From: Rhizohabitans arisaemae | GTDB lineage: Bacteria; Actinomycetota; Actinomycetes; Streptosporangiales; Streptosporangiaceae | Length of the DNA stretch: 64,000 bases | Direction: 5' to 3' | Assembly (NCBI RefSeq): GCF_025996515.1 | Contig: NZ_BLRH01000060.1 | Location: forward strand, 310,001 to 374,000 | In this document: in pieces, positions 25,963 to 37,527 of the stretch | How positions within the stretch are numbered: position 1 is the stretch's first letter | Layout of the letters: the number at the start of each line of letters is the position of its first letter | Notes under the pieces: generated by a model | What the model was told of the DNA's origin: nothing | What the model saw: only the letters and a program-made list of their open reading frames with translations | The model's database searches: none | Made by a program: the position numbers and the translations under genes

Positions 25963-26292
25963 AGGTGACTCCTTCCGTTCTCCACCATCTGACAACCGTT
26001 CACGTGCGGAAATGCACGGTAACCCCCCTCGGAGGGTAGTTGGACACCACGGAGTTACCAAACCTTCGCACAGGTCCGCAACCGCTCCGTTATCGCATTA
26101 CCGGTGCGTCCGTGACCGGAGTACCCCCGGCTCGGCCACCGGCGTCCGAAAACCCCGGCCGGGGCCGGATGGATCTTCCGGTGCGGAAATCGCCTGCCTG
26201 TAAGGGCTTGTCGTAAAGATCAGATATGTCATGAGATGAAGCATGGCTTCGTGGAGAGCCCACGAACCCCCTAGCCATGGGAGAACTCCCTC
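25963..26292. other. 330-base divergent promoter region
   Basis: This lies between the nucleoside-binding lipoprotein gene (minus) and the CocE-like gene (plus). It holds the lipoprotein promoter candidate described there and an AT-richer stretch at 26205-26260 likely to hold the plus-strand promoter. Just before the plus gene, GGGA-GAAC-TCCC (26279-26290) overlaps the ribosome site and could form a small hairpin. No gene was seen. Confidence 0.45.
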
Positions 26293-28218
26293 ATGCGCCG
26301 CTGGAAGACCATCGTCGTCCCGCTGGCCGCCGCGCTTGTCACCACGCTCGCGGCACCCGCGCTGGCAACCCCTCCCCCCGGCCCCGTAAAGATCAAGATT
26401 GAGAACGGCGAAACGCAGCCGATCTTCTCCAGGGCCGACGCCATCCTGGAGAACGTCTTCGTCGAGGTCGCCGGGGTCGACAGCGACAACGACGGTCAGG
26501 CCGACCGCGTCCCGGTCAGCATCATCCGCCCCAAGGAGACCGAACAGGGCCTGAAGGTCCCCGTCATCATGGAAGCGAGCCCGTACTACGCGGGCGGCAA
26601 CGACGTGGCCAACCACAACGTCGACATCGACCCCGACCCCGGGATCGCCCGGCAGGAGGCGCTGCGGAACAAGATCGCGGAACTCCAGGCCTCCGGCGCG
26701 GTCAACGCGGGCCCGTTCACCGGCTACTACGACAACTACTTCGTGCCGCGCGGCTACGCGGTCGCGCTGGTGGAGAGCCTGGGCAGCGGCGCCGCCACCG
26801 GATGCCCCACCTCGGGCGGCCGGAACGAGACCCTGGGCGTGAAGGCCGCGATCGACTGGCTGAACGGCCGGGCCCGCGCCTTCACCGCCTCCGGCGAGCC
26901 GGTCGGCGCGACCTGGACCACCGGCAAGGTCGGCATGATCGGCATCTCCTACAACGGGACGCTGCCCAACGCGGTCGCGACGACCGGCGTCGAAGGGCTG
27001 GAGACGATCGTCCCGATCGCGGCGATCTCCTCCTGGTACGACTACTACCGGGCGAACGGCGGCGTCGTCGCCCCCGGCGGCTACCAGGGTGAGGACACCG
27101 ACGTCCTCGCGAAGTACGTGCTAACCCGAGCAAACCCCGAAAAATGCGCGGATGTCATAGCGGCACTGGAGCGCGATCAAGATCGGGTCACCGGGGACTA
27201 CAGCCGCTTCTGGGACGAGCGGAACTACGTCAAGGACGTCCGCAAGGTGAAGGCCAGCGTCTTCCTCGTCCACGGCCTGAACGACTGGAACGTCAAGACC
27301 AAGAACGCCGTCCAGTGGTGGGACGCCCTCGCCAAGCGGAACGTGCCCCGCAAGATCTGGCTCCACCAGGCCGGCCACTCCAACCCGTTCACCCTGCGCC
27401 ACGCCGAGTGGCTCCGCCAGCTCCACCGCTGGATGGACCACTGGCTCCACGACATCGACAACGACATCATGGACGAGCCGCAGGCCGACGTGGAGTACGC
27501 GCCCGAGCAGTGGGCCACCCACCGCTCCTGGCCGCTCCCCGGCACCGCGAGCGTCCCGCTCCACCTCGGCGCGGGCGAGCCCGGCACGCTCGGCCTGCTC
27601 CCCGGGCACCCCGCGGCCAAGCAGTCGTTCGTCGACCAGCGCACCCGGACCGCCGAGCAGCTCACCGAGGCCTGGCAGACCGCCGACCCGAACCGGCTCG
27701 CCTACGTGACCCCGGAGCTCACCCGCGACGTGCGGATCTCCGGAACCCCGTCGGTCACGGTACGGGCTTCGCTGAAGAACGGGCGCTCGCCGTTCCTCAC
27801 CGCCCTGCTCGTGGACTACGGCACCGACGTACGGGCCACCGGCGGCACCCGGTCCACCGGCCAGCAGGTCTGCTACGGCCAGGGGGTCCCCGGCGACACC
27901 GGCTGCACCGTTCTGCGCACGCACACCACCCGGGAGGCTTCGTACAAGATTGTCAGCCGGGGCTGGCTGGACGTGCGCAACCGGCACTCCGACTCCCGCA
28001 CCGAGGAGCTCCGGCCCGGTAAGGCCTACACCTTCACCTGGAGCTTCCAGCCGCAGGACTACGTCTTCAAGGCCGGGCACCGGCTCGGGCTCGTCCTGCT
28101 CTCCACCGACTACGACTACACCCTGCGATACCCGCCGGGTACCGAGATCACCGTGCAGCCCGGCCTGAGCAAGCTGCGGCTACCCATCGTGTTCGGCCGC
28201 GACGGCCTGCGCCCGTAG
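26293..28218 (+). CDS. Secreted X-Pro dipeptidyl-peptidase / CocE-family hydrolase
   Basis: A 641-residue secreted serine hydrolase of the S15/CocE type. Residues 1-25 form a signal peptide (ending ALA). In the alpha/beta hydrolase domain the nucleophile elbow is GISYNG (Ser219), the acid is Asp331 (VHGLNDW) and the base is His362 (QAGHSNP). A C-terminal jelly-roll domain (about 430-641) completes the architecture. Likely substrates are proline-containing peptides or esters outside the cell. The GGGAG ribosome site precedes ATG 26293. It ends at a large bidirectional terminator. Confidence 0.9.
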   Translation: MRRWKTIVVPLAAALVTTLAAPALATPPPGPVKIKIENGETQPIFSRADAILENVFVEVAGVDSDNDGQADRVPVSIIRPKETEQGLKVPVIMEASPYYAGGNDVANHNVDIDPDPGIARQEALRNKIAELQASGAVNAGPFTGYYDNYFVPRGYAVALVESLGSGAATGCPTSGGRNETLGVKAAIDWLNGRARAFTASGEPVGATWTTGKVGMIGISYNGTLPNAVATTGVEGLETIVPIAAISSWYDYYRANGGVVAPGGYQGEDTDVLAKYVLTRANPEKCADVIAALERDQDRVTGDYSRFWDERNYVKDVRKVKASVFLVHGLNDWNVKTKNAVQWWDALAKRNVPRKIWLHQAGHSNPFTLRHAEWLRQLHRWMDHWLHDIDNDIMDEPQADVEYAPEQWATHRSWPLPGTASVPLHLGAGEPGTLGLLPGHPAAKQSFVDQRTRTAEQLTEAWQTADPNRLAYVTPELTRDVRISGTPSVTVRASLKNGRSPFLTALLVDYGTDVRATGGTRSTGQQVCYGQGVPGDTGCTVLRTHTTREASYKIVSRGWLDVRNRHSDSRTEELRPGKAYTFTWSFQPQDYVFKAGHRLGLVLLSTDYDYTLRYPPGTEITVQPGLSKLRLPIVFGRDGLRP

Positions 28219-28227
28219 GAAACCACA

Positions 28228-28283
28228 CCACGGCAATCCCCTCCCGCCGATTCCGTGAATTCGACGGGAGGGGATTGCCGTGG
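28228..28283. terminator. Bidirectional terminator with a 19-bp perfect stem
   Basis: The left arm 28228-28246 (CCACGGCAATCCCCTCCCG) pairs perfectly with 28265-28283; three further pairs form beyond a mismatch. It sits between convergent genes and ends in TTATT on the plus strand. Confidence 0.9.
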
Positions 28284-28298
28284 TTATTCAGTAGAAAT

Positions 28299-29546
28299 TC
28301 AAATGGAGGAGGTCGAGCTGGAGACCGTCTCATTCACCGCCGCGCTCGGGCGCTGCCCCTCCCAAAGCGCGGTAAGCGCGGTCGCCGCCATCAGCCGTAC
28401 ACCCGCGGCGATCGCACGCTCGTCGACATCAAATGTCGGCTGATGAATATCGGCGATTGTCGGGGTATTCGGCGTGCGAACTCCCAGGCGCGCGAAACCT
28501 CCGGGGATCGACTCCAGATACCAGCCGAAATCCTCACCGCCCAGGGACTGCGGCGTGGGCACCACGGCGGACTCCCCGAGGACGCTCTGCGCGGCCTCGG
28601 TCAGCATCTGCAGACTGATCTCGTCGTTGACCACCGGCGGAACGCCCCGGACGTAGTCCAGCTCCGCCACGACCCCGTAGGCCGCGGCGACCGACTCAAG
28701 CAGCGACTTGATCAGGTCGGGGGCGGCGTGCCAGGCCTCGTCGTCCAGGCAGCGAACCGTCCCCTCGGCGATCCCCCCGTCCGGGATGGCGTTCGCCACC
28801 GAGCCGGCGTCCACCCGGCCCCAGACCAGGGAGAGCGAGGACCTGGGGTCGACCCGGCGGGAGAGCGCCGCCGGCAGCTCGGTCAGGATCTTCGCGAGCG
28901 CGAAGACCAGGTCCGCCGTGAGGTGCGGCCTGGCGGTGTGACCGCCCGGACCGCTCACCCGGATCGCGATCTTGTCGCAGGCCGAGGTGATGGGACCGAG
29001 CCGCAGCCCCACCTGGCCGACGTCCACGCGGGGGTCGCAGTGCAGTCCGAAGATCCGGTCGACCCCCTTGAGGCCGCCGGCCTGCAGCACCTTGAGTGCG
29101 CCGCCGGGCAGGATCTCCTCCGACGGCTGGAAGATCAGCCGGACCCGCCCGGGGAGGAGTCCGGCCTCCGCCTGCTGGGCCAGGAACAAGGACGTACCGA
29201 CCAGCACGGTTGTGTGCACGTCATGACCGCAGGCATGACAGACACCGGGGACCGTGGAGCGGTACGGGGTGTTCTTCTCGTCTTGCAAAGGTAGCGCGTC
29301 CAGATCCGCGCGCAGGGCCACCGTCGGGCCGTCGCCTCCGACGTCGCAGATCACCCCGGTGCCACTGGGGAGAACCCGCGGATCGAGGCCGGCCTTCTCC
29401 AGCAGGCCGACGATCCGCTGTGTGGCGCGATGCTCGGCGAAACCGAGCTCGGGGTGCATGTGCATATCCCGCCGGAACGCGATCAGCTGCTCCGCGTGGT
29501 CAACAAGGAACGCGTCCAGTTGCCCCTGCAGGTCACGTCCCCGCAT
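28299..29546 (-). CDS. M20-family amidohydrolase (AmiA/hippurate-hydrolase type)
   Basis: A 415-residue metal amidohydrolase. It has RRDMHMHPELGF near the N-terminus, the metal motif CHACGHDVHT, QPSEE for the catalytic Glu pair and a dimerisation insert beginning SGPGGHTARP. Such enzymes release amino acids from N-acyl conjugates; the substrate is not predictable. Relatives (amiA1/amiB1) lie near deoD in mycobacteria. The ATG at 29546 overlaps the upstream ligase gene by 14 bases, so the two are co-translated. Confidence 0.9.
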   Translation of the reverse strand: MRGRDLQGQLDAFLVDHAEQLIAFRRDMHMHPELGFAEHRATQRIVGLLEKAGLDPRVLPSGTGVICDVGGDGPTVALRADLDALPLQDEKNTPYRSTVPGVCHACGHDVHTTVLVGTSLFLAQQAEAGLLPGRVRLIFQPSEEILPGGALKVLQAGGLKGVDRIFGLHCDPRVDVGQVGLRLGPITSACDKIAIRVSGPGGHTARPHLTADLVFALAKILTELPAALSRRVDPRSSLSLVWGRVDAGSVANAIPDGGIAEGTVRCLDDEAWHAAPDLIKSLLESVAAAYGVVAELDYVRGVPPVVNDEISLQMLTEAAQSVLGESAVVPTPQSLGGEDFGWYLESIPGGFARLGVRTPNTPTIADIHQPTFDVDERAIAAGVRLMAATALTALWEGQRPSAAVNETVSSSTSSI

Positions 29547-30714
29547 GACTCACCGTCCCGTCTGATGTGGCGAACCTCCGAGTGACAAAACGGTCTTCCG
29601 CAAACTCGGTGATCACCGCGTCGACGACGTCTTCAAGCGTGCCCCCATCGGCCAGGATCGCACGCTGCCTCTCATAGGGAGCGCCGTGTTCCAAGACCTC
29701 GGAGATCGTGGACAACTCTTCCGAGCAGCCAAGTCTCTCGGCCACAGGCTCAAGCTCGCGGACGAGCTCGTAGAGCGTGTCGCGCAGGGGCGCGGTCGTG
29801 CCTCTGTCATCGGTGATCACCACGGCGTCCATGCCGTAACGCGTGGCACGCCATTTGTTGTCGCGCACGACCCACGCGGTGGGCCGCGGCAGCTTGTAGC
29901 CGCGATCCAGCTGCTGGTCGAACTGCTGCACAAGGCACTGCGACAACGCGGTCACCATGCCGACCTCCCGGAGGGTCGGAATTCCATCGAACATACGTAC
30001 TTCAATCGTGCCGAAATCCGGATGTGGCCGAACGTCCCACCACACCTCCTTGATGCTCTTGATCGTTCCGGCACGCATCAAGGTTTCCATGTACTCCTCG
30101 AACTCCGCCCAGTCAGCGAGCAGGTGTGGTATCCCCGCGGTGGGCAGCGCTCCAAAAACAATCGCCCTGCTGGAAGCCAATCCGGTGTCTTGACCGCCCC
30201 AGTAAGGGCTCGACGCAGTCAACGCCAAAAAGTGCGGCAGGTAGGCCGCGAGAGCGTTGACTATGGGAATAACTTTATCCCTATCCCGTACGCCCACGTG
30301 GACATGTACACCAAATGTTTGAATCCGCCATGCCAGCCACTGCATCTCTTCGACGAGCTCGTTATACCGCTGCATGGGCGCCATAACGGCGTCCCGCCAA
30401 TCACTGATCGGATGGGTGCCGGTGCAGGCCAGCGCCGTGCCCCTGGGTCCGACTACGCTCTGGATACGGGAGATGGTGTCCCGGAGGTCGGCGACGGCCT
30501 CGGCAGCCGTGTGGCAGATGTCGGTGACGATCTCGATCTGCGACTGCATCAACTCATGCATGAGCTTGGGCCGAGGGGATTCGCTCAACTCGGGCAGGGC
30601 TGCCAGCACCTCTCGTGCGTCTTGGCGAAGCTCTCTGCTCTGCACATCGATGAGCTGGAGTTCCCACTCTACGCCGAGGGTCGCGCCACGCGACGGGTTG
30701 AACTCGATGGCCAC
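29533..30714 (-). CDS. YbdK-type carboxylate-amine ligase (glutamate-cysteine ligase family 2)
   Basis: A 393-residue protein of the GCS2 family, with GVEWELQLID near the start, FGVHVHVGV, a central metal/ATP region, and IEVRMFDGIPT. E. coli YbdK has weak glutamate-cysteine ligase activity; the true substrate is unknown. The GTG start follows GGAGG. Composition is unusual for the window: bases 30301-30360 hold 31 G+C of 60. It overlaps the M20 hydrolase, and an amide-forming enzyme coupled to an amide-cleaving one may be meaningful. Confidence 0.88.
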   Translation of the reverse strand: MAIEFNPSRGATLGVEWELQLIDVQSRELRQDAREVLAALPELSESPRPKLMHELMQSQIEIVTDICHTAAEAVADLRDTISRIQSVVGPRGTALACTGTHPISDWRDAVMAPMQRYNELVEEMQWLAWRIQTFGVHVHVGVRDRDKVIPIVNALAAYLPHFLALTASSPYWGGQDTGLASSRAIVFGALPTAGIPHLLADWAEFEEYMETLMRAGTIKSIKEVWWDVRPHPDFGTIEVRMFDGIPTLREVGMVTALSQCLVQQFDQQLDRGYKLPRPTAWVVRDNKWRATRYGMDAVVITDDRGTTAPLRDTLYELVRELEPVAERLGCSEELSTISEVLEHGAPYERQRAILADGGTLEDVVDAVITEFAEDRFVTRRFATSDGTVSHAGT

Positions 30715-31043
30715 GTCGAACCTCCATCATCAATCTTTCCAGGTTTGCGGTGGAGCTCGCGGCAAAATCGGCTAGCCCGTACGCCTCGTATGACACGCCC
30801 GTATCGCCCACCGTGCCCGAAAACCAGGGTTTAGCCCACGAACCGCGTTGTCTTTCGCAAAGATGGCTTTATCTACCGGGTCGTGTATGCCCATGCCCCG
30901 GCAGGCGAACCTTCGCGGCTGCGGCCTCACCCCGGACCGGACCTGTGGGACGGACGAACAGGCGTGATCTCGGAGTCGAAACCTGGAAGTGCAACCCCCA
31001 TTGAGCACGATCGAGGTTATGACCTGGTGCTGTTCACCGGTGC
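30715..31043. other. 329-base intergenic region with lower GC
   Basis: It lies between the mutase gene end and the YbdK-like gene start, both on the minus strand. It probably holds the promoter of the latter. Short open frames on both strands (up to about 80 codons) lack ribosome sites and GC-rich third positions, so I do not call a gene. No terminator-like hairpin is obvious after the mutase. Confidence 0.4.
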
Positions 31044-32621
<1,578 letters not shown>

Positions 32622-32816
32622 ACGACCCTCCCCGGCTCCCGGGCGCCACGCGGGCGCTCCTGGGCCTGTCTTACCCTCCGCATCGTATTGCGCCCTCGCG
32701 ATTCGGCATATGTGTCACTGATCACGTCGATCGTGTCATGACCTGCGAAACGCCCACCAGCCATCCGAGCTCGGTTCAGCAAAGATCCATAGTGGAGGAT
32801 CTAGGGTGTTACCACT

Positions 32817-34031
32817 ATGAGACATCACCGTCTGTTCGCAGGCACCTCCGCGGTCGCCGTATTCGCCCTGGCCCCCGCCTCCGTGCCCGCCTACGCGGAG
32901 ACGGTACGGCCGACGAGCGGCGCCGCGGACGCCGTACGGGAGAATCCGGGTCCCGTGGACGCGGAAGGAGCGGACGCCGAGCCGGGGGCCGTACGGAACC
33001 CGCAGGTCGGCGGTGCGCTGCTCACGACCCGCGGCATCGCGGTGCACCGGGACGCGCCCAGACTCCCCAAGGTCGCGGCCTCCTCGTTCCTGATCGCCGA
33101 CGCCGAGACCGGCCAGGTCCTGGCGGCCAGGAACGCGCACGGCCGGTTCCTCCCGGCGAGCACGCTCAAGATCCTCACCGCGCTCACCCTCATCCCCAAG
33201 CTGGACAAGGCCAAGAAGATCAAGCCGAGCCATGAGGCGTGCAACACCGAGGGCAGCGCGGTGGGCCTGGTGCCCACGGTCTCCTACTCGGTGGACGATC
33301 TGCTGCGGGCGCTGATGGTGGTGTCGGGGAACGACGCGGCGGTGGCGCTCGCCGAGGCGAACGGCGGGCTGAAGCCCACGCTGGCCGCGATGAACGCGGA
33401 GGCCAAGCGGCTGCAGGCGTACAACACGGTGGCGAAGACCCCCAACGGTCTGGACAAACCCGGACAGGTCAGCTCGGCCTACGACCTGGCCCTCTTAGCC
33501 CGCGACGGCCTGAAAAATCCGACCTTCCGGGGCTACATCGCGACCAAGGTGGCCGACTTCCCGGCGCCCAAGGGGAAGACCTACCAGATCGCCAACCACA
33601 ACCGCCTGCTCTGGCAGTACAAAGGCGGACTCGGCGTCAAGAACGGATACACCTCCAAGGCCCGGGCCAGCTTCGTCGGCGCCGCCAAGCGCAACGGTCA
33701 CACGATCATCGTGACGCTCATGCGCTCGGACGCGCCGTTCTGGGAGGACGCCAAGGAGATGCTGGACTGGGGCTTCGCCGCTCGGGGCAAGGTCGCCCCG
33801 GTCGGGCAGCTGGTCGACCCGGTCGACCCGGCCGCTGAAAAAGCCAAGGCCGCCCCCGCCGCGCCCCTGCCCACGGCCCCGGTCGCGGGCGCGCAGACGG
33901 CGCTGCAGGGGTCCGGAGACTCGCTGCCGATTCCCCTGCTGGCCGCGGTGGGGGCCGGCGGAGTCGTCGGAGCCGTCGCCTTCACGCTTTACCGTCGCCG
34001 CCGCGCCCGCAGGTCCGAGCCGTCCCTGTAG
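32817..34031 (+). CDS. D-alanyl-D-alanine carboxypeptidase (penicillin-binding protein, DacB type)
   Basis: A 404-residue S11 peptidase. It has a signal peptide (ending AYA, about residue 27) and the catalytic SxxK motif STLK with Ser115/Lys118. SGN is at 170-172. The third motif is KNG (275-277) rather than the usual KTG. A Pro/Ala linker and a C-terminal membrane helix plus RRRRARR anchor it. It trims the terminal D-Ala of peptidoglycan stem peptides. TAGGGT (32802-32807) lies 9 bases before the ATG, suggesting a leaderless or near-leaderless mRNA. dacB, a yihY gene and trpS also lie close together in mycobacteria. Confidence 0.92.
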   Translation: MRHHRLFAGTSAVAVFALAPASVPAYAETVRPTSGAADAVRENPGPVDAEGADAEPGAVRNPQVGGALLTTRGIAVHRDAPRLPKVAASSFLIADAETGQVLAARNAHGRFLPASTLKILTALTLIPKLDKAKKIKPSHEACNTEGSAVGLVPTVSYSVDDLLRALMVVSGNDAAVALAEANGGLKPTLAAMNAEAKRLQAYNTVAKTPNGLDKPGQVSSAYDLALLARDGLKNPTFRGYIATKVADFPAPKGKTYQIANHNRLLWQYKGGLGVKNGYTSKARASFVGAAKRNGHTIIVTLMRSDAPFWEDAKEMLDWGFAARGKVAPVGQLVDPVDPAAEKAKAAPAAPLPTAPVAGAQTALQGSGDSLPIPLLAAVGAGGVVGAVAFTLYRRRRARRSEPSL

Positions 34032-34133
34032 CGATCCCGCCACGGTCTGGGGTACGGCCGCAGGCCGCCGCACCGGCGCGGCCCGGCACCCCCGACCGGG
34101 GCCGGCGATGCTCGGCTGCGACGAGCTCCCGGA

Positions 34134-35090
34134 TCAGTCGCCGCGTCCGGGGCCGAAGGGCAGCGGCGCGGGTGTCGGGTCGGGGGCGGGGCCGGTGGTG
34201 GAGGTGGCCGTCCAGGCGGCGGCGAACAGCACGTACCTCATCGTGATGTTGATCCAGACCAGGAGCCCGACCAGGACGGCGAAGGCGCCGTAGACCGGGT
34301 TTCCGGTGGTGAGGCCGATGAGCCAGGCCCCGATCAGCTTGAGTACGGCGAACCCCGCGGCGCCGAGGACGGCGCCCCGCAGGAAGGCGGAGAACGGTTC
34401 GACCGCTCCGGAGAGCCGGCTGAAGACGATCATGAAGATCAGGGTGTCCGCTGCCATGCCGACGAGGACTCCGGCGATCCGGAGCGCGACCTCGGCGAAG
34501 CCGGATTCGGTGAGGCCCACCCAGCCCAGCACCGTCGTCGTCGCCGAGGTCGCCAGGCCCGTGATCGCGGTGGAGGCGAGCATGGTGCCGCCCAGGGTGA
34601 CCAGGGCGAGCACGTCGGTCGCCTTCGTCAGGAAGAAGTTCGGCGCGCGACGGGCGTGCATCCAGATGATCCGGAGCGCGTCCCGGAGCGCGTCGACCGC
34701 CCCGGTGCCGGCGTAGAGCAGCCCCAGCAGCCCGAAGACGCTCGCCCCGGCCCGGGCGTCGGCGATCTGCCGGATGGGGAGCCGGCCGCCGATCCCGGGG
34801 AGCTGGGCGTCGATCGCCGCCTGGAGGTCGGCCGCCGCGCCCGGGTAGATCGCGACCACGTAGCCGACCACGGCGAAGGCGAGCGCGACCAGCGGGAAGA
34901 AGGACAGGAAAAGGAAGTAGGTGACCGCCCCGGCGAGCATGCCCGCGCTGCGGTCCTGGTAGCGGACGACCGCCCGGATCAGGTGGTCGAGAACGCGGCT
35001 GTGCCTCCGCCCGTACCTGAGCAGGGCGGTGGCACGTGATCGCAGGTCCTGGGCCTTGTTCCGCCCCCAGGTCAGCGGGCCGGCCATCAC
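34134..35090 (-). CDS. YihY/BrkB-family inner membrane protein
   Basis: A 318-residue membrane protein with about six helices and the family segment AGAVTYFLFLSFFPLVAL. It has a TGAVDALRDALRIIW loop, conserved in the family, and a Pro-rich cytoplasmic tail. Its function is unsettled; the old annotation as ribonuclease BN was an error. It lies just downstream of trpS on the same strand (21-base gap), as in other actinobacteria, so they are probably co-transcribed. Confidence 0.9.
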   Translation of the reverse strand: MMAGPLTWGRNKAQDLRSRATALLRYGRRHSRVLDHLIRAVVRYQDRSAGMLAGAVTYFLFLSFFPLVALAFAVVGYVVAIYPGAAADLQAAIDAQLPGIGGRLPIRQIADARAGASVFGLLGLLYAGTGAVDALRDALRIIWMHARRAPNFFLTKATDVLALVTLGGTMLASTAITGLATSATTTVLGWVGLTESGFAEVALRIAGVLVGMAADTLIFMIVFSRLSGAVEPFSAFLRGAVLGAAGFAVLKLIGAWLIGLTTGNPVYGAFAVLVGLLVWINITMRYVLFAAAWTATSTTGPAPDPTPAPLPFGPGRGD

Positions 35091-35111
35091 GCCTCCCTTG
35101 TCCCGGCCGGG

Positions 35112-36119
35112 TCAGCCTTGGGGGAGGAAGCCCATCCGGTCCTTGACGACGGCGACGGTCTCCGCGGCGACCGCACGGGCCCGGACCGCCCCTTCGACGA
35201 GCAGGCGGTCGAGCTCGGCCTCGTCCGCGAGCAGCTTCTCGGTCCGCTCCCTGATCGGGGCGAAGGCCTCCACGACCGCCTCGGCGACGTCCTTCTTGAA
35301 GGTGCCGTACCCCTGGCCTTCGTACCGCTTCTCCAGGTCCGGGACGGAGGTCCCGGAGAGCGCGGAGAGGATCTGCAGCAGGTTGGTGACCCCGGGCTTG
35401 TTCTCCTCGTCGGCCTTGATCTCGGTGCCGGTGTCGGTGACCGCACGCATGATCTTCTTGCGGAGGGAGGACGGCTCTTCCAGCACGTCGAGGATGCCGC
35501 CCGGGCTGGAGGAGGACTTGGACATCTTGGCGGTCGGCTCTTGAAGATCGGTGATCTTCTGGACGGCCTGCATGATGTAGGGATTGGGCAGGGTGAGCGT
35601 CTCACCGAAGCGGTGGTTGAACCGCTGGGCCAGGTCCCTGGTCAGCTCCAGGTGCTGCTTCTGGTCGACCCCGACCGGCACGTAGTCGGCGTGGTAGAGG
35701 AGGATGTCGGCGGCCTGCAGGATCGGGTAGGTGAGCAGGCCCACCGAGGCCGCGCTCTCGCCGTACCGCTGCGACTTGTCCTTGAACTGGGTCATCCGGG
35801 ACGCCTCGCCCATCCCGGTGAGGCATTGGAGCATCCAGGTCAGCTCGGTGTGCTGGGGCACGTGGCTCTGGACGAACACGGTGCACCGCTCGGGGTCGAG
35901 GCCCGCGGCGAGGAGCTGGGCGGCGGCCCGCCGGGTGCGGCGGCGCAGCTCGGCCGGAGAGTACTCCACGGTGATGGCGTGCAGGTCGACCACGCAGTAG
36001 AAGGCGTCGTAGGCGTCCTGCATCTCGACCCACTGCCGGACGGCGCCGAGGTAGTTGCCAAGGTGGAAAGAGGCAGCCGTCGGCTGGATGCCGGAGAGTA
36101 CGCGTGGTCGTCGGTCCAT
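35112..36119 (-). CDS. trpS: Tryptophanyl-tRNA synthetase
   Basis: A 335-residue class I synthetase. The HIGH-type motif is HLGN ([10 protein letters not shown], near residue 20) and the KMSKS loop is intact (AKMSKSSSS). The tryptophan pocket region ([15 protein letters not shown]) is also present. ATG 36119 starts directly before the Rossmann strand ([12 protein letters not shown]); longer upstream frames are not supported. It charges tRNA-Trp. Confidence 0.95.
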   Translation of the reverse strand: MDRRPRVLSGIQPTAASFHLGNYLGAVRQWVEMQDAYDAFYCVVDLHAITVEYSPAELRRRTRRAAAQLLAAGLDPERCTVFVQSHVPQHTELTWMLQCLTGMGEASRMTQFKDKSQRYGESAASVGLLTYPILQAADILLYHADYVPVGVDQKQHLELTRDLAQRFNHRFGETLTLPNPYIMQAVQKITDLQEPTAKMSKSSSSPGGILDVLEEPSSLRKKIMRAVTDTGTEIKADEENKPGVTNLLQILSALSGTSVPDLEKRYEGQGYGTFKKDVAEAVVEAFAPIRERTEKLLADEAELDRLLVEGAVRARAVAAETVAVVKDRMGFLPQG

Positions 36120-36178
36120 ACTCGATTCTCGCAGGAACACCCGCCCGCTCGCGACTCGGTACGCCGTCGGCCCGTCGG

Positions 36179-37468
36179 CTATCCGGAATCCGCCGGGATC
36201 TTGCTCACCCGGACCCGGGCGACCCGGCGGCCGTCCATCTCGATGACGGTGCACCGGAACCGCCCCACGTCGACGGTGTCCCCGTGGTCCGGCAGGTGAC
36301 CGAGGACCGCCATGATGTACCCGGCGACGGTCTCGTACGGCCCCGGCGCCAGGGCGATTCCGGTCTCGTCGGCGAAGGCGTCCAGGTTGAGCAGCCCGTC
36401 CACCTCCATGTCACCGCCGCCGAGCCGGACGGACTGATCGTCGGTGACGTCGTACTCGTCACGGATGTCCCCGATGACCTCCTCGACCAGGTCTTCGAGG
36501 GTCACGATCCCCGCGGTGCCGCCGTACTCGTCCACCACGATGGCCAGATGGTGTCCCTCGTGCCGCATCTCGGTCATCATCGCGAGCACCCGCTTGCTCG
36601 CGGGGGCGAGCTTGACCGGCCGGACGATTTCACCGACGGGGGCGGTCCGGTCGACCGCGAGCGGGTCGAGCAGATCCCGGACATGGACGAACCCGACGAT
36701 GTCATCGTAGGAGCCCCGGAAGACCGGGAACCGGGAGTGCGGCGACCCGGCGGCCTGGGCCGCGGCCTCCGCGAGCGGCGTCTCCGCGTCCATGAACTCC
36801 ACCTCGGTACGGGGCAGGAGCACCTCGCGGAGCTGCCGTTTGCCCGCGGCGAAGACCTCGGCGATGACCGCCCGTTCGTCCGCGGTGAGCTCTTCGTGCC
36901 CGATGACCAGGTCGCGGAGCTCCTCGGTGGTGATGGACTCCTTGTCCGCGGTGGGGTCGCCGCCGAAGAGCCGGACCACACCGTCCGTGCACTTGGAGAG
37001 CGCCCAGATCACCGGGCGGGAGAGCGAGGCGAGCCGATCGAGAAGCGGCGCCACGAGCAGCGAGAGCCCTTCGGCCCGCTGCATCGCCAGGCGTTTGGGG
37101 GCGAGCTCCCCCAGCACCAGTGAGACGAACGCGATCACCAAGGTGATCAGGATGAGCGCCGTCGCCTCCGCCACCTCGGCGTGCAGGCCCCAGCCGACCA
37201 GGACCGGGGCGAACACCCCGGCCAGGGTGGAGGCGCCGAACGCGGCCGAGAGGAATCCGGCGAGCGTCACGCCGATCTGGACCGCGGAGAGAAACCGGTT
37301 GGGGTCCTGGGCGAGTTTGGCCACGCGCGCCCCGCGTTTGCCGATCTTGCTCAGCTTGCGGATCTGGCTCTCCCGCAGTGAGACCAGCGCCATCTCCGCT
37401 CCGGCGAAGAACCCTCCGATGACGATGAAAAGCATGACAAGCGCGATGTTGACCGCGACATGGTTCAC
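36179..37468 (-). CDS. CNNM/CorC-type membrane protein with CBS domains (hemolysin family)
   Basis: About 429 residues. An N-terminal DUF21/CNNM membrane domain has four helices (beginning [23 protein letters not shown]). A CBS pair follows (about 190-320, with [17 protein letters not shown] and [22 protein letters not shown]). The C-terminal CorC_HlyC domain binds nucleotide-like ligands or regulates transport. Proteins of this type act in magnesium or cobalt export. I prefer GTG 37468; the longest frame (TTG 37537) would overlap the divergent galE start. Confidence 0.88.
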   Translation of the reverse strand: MNHVAVNIALVMLFIVIGGFFAGAEMALVSLRESQIRKLSKIGKRGARVAKLAQDPNRFLSAVQIGVTLAGFLSAAFGASTLAGVFAPVLVGWGLHAEVAEATALILITLVIAFVSLVLGELAPKRLAMQRAEGLSLLVAPLLDRLASLSRPVIWALSKCTDGVVRLFGGDPTADKESITTEELRDLVIGHEELTADERAVIAEVFAAGKRQLREVLLPRTEVEFMDAETPLAEAAAQAAGSPHSRFPVFRGSYDDIVGFVHVRDLLDPLAVDRTAPVGEIVRPVKLAPASKRVLAMMTEMRHEGHHLAIVVDEYGGTAGIVTLEDLVEEVIGDIRDEYDVTDDQSVRLGGGDMEVDGLLNLDAFADETGIALAPGPYETVAGYIMAVLGHLPDHGDTVDVGRFRCTVIEMDGRRVARVRVSKIPADSG

Positions 37469-37527
37469 GAGAGGAGTCCTGTGTTCGGTCGACAACGCCT
37501 CAATTAATCTGTCAGCGTACCTGTTCC

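Noticed and set aside
30772-31008. 78-codon minus-strand open frame in the low-GC gap
   Set aside because: There is no ribosome site, no third-position GC bias and no recognisable domain.
34032-34133. Possible terminator between dacB-like and yihY-like genes
   Set aside because: Only a short CGGCC-GCA-GGCCG stem could be found, too weak to call.
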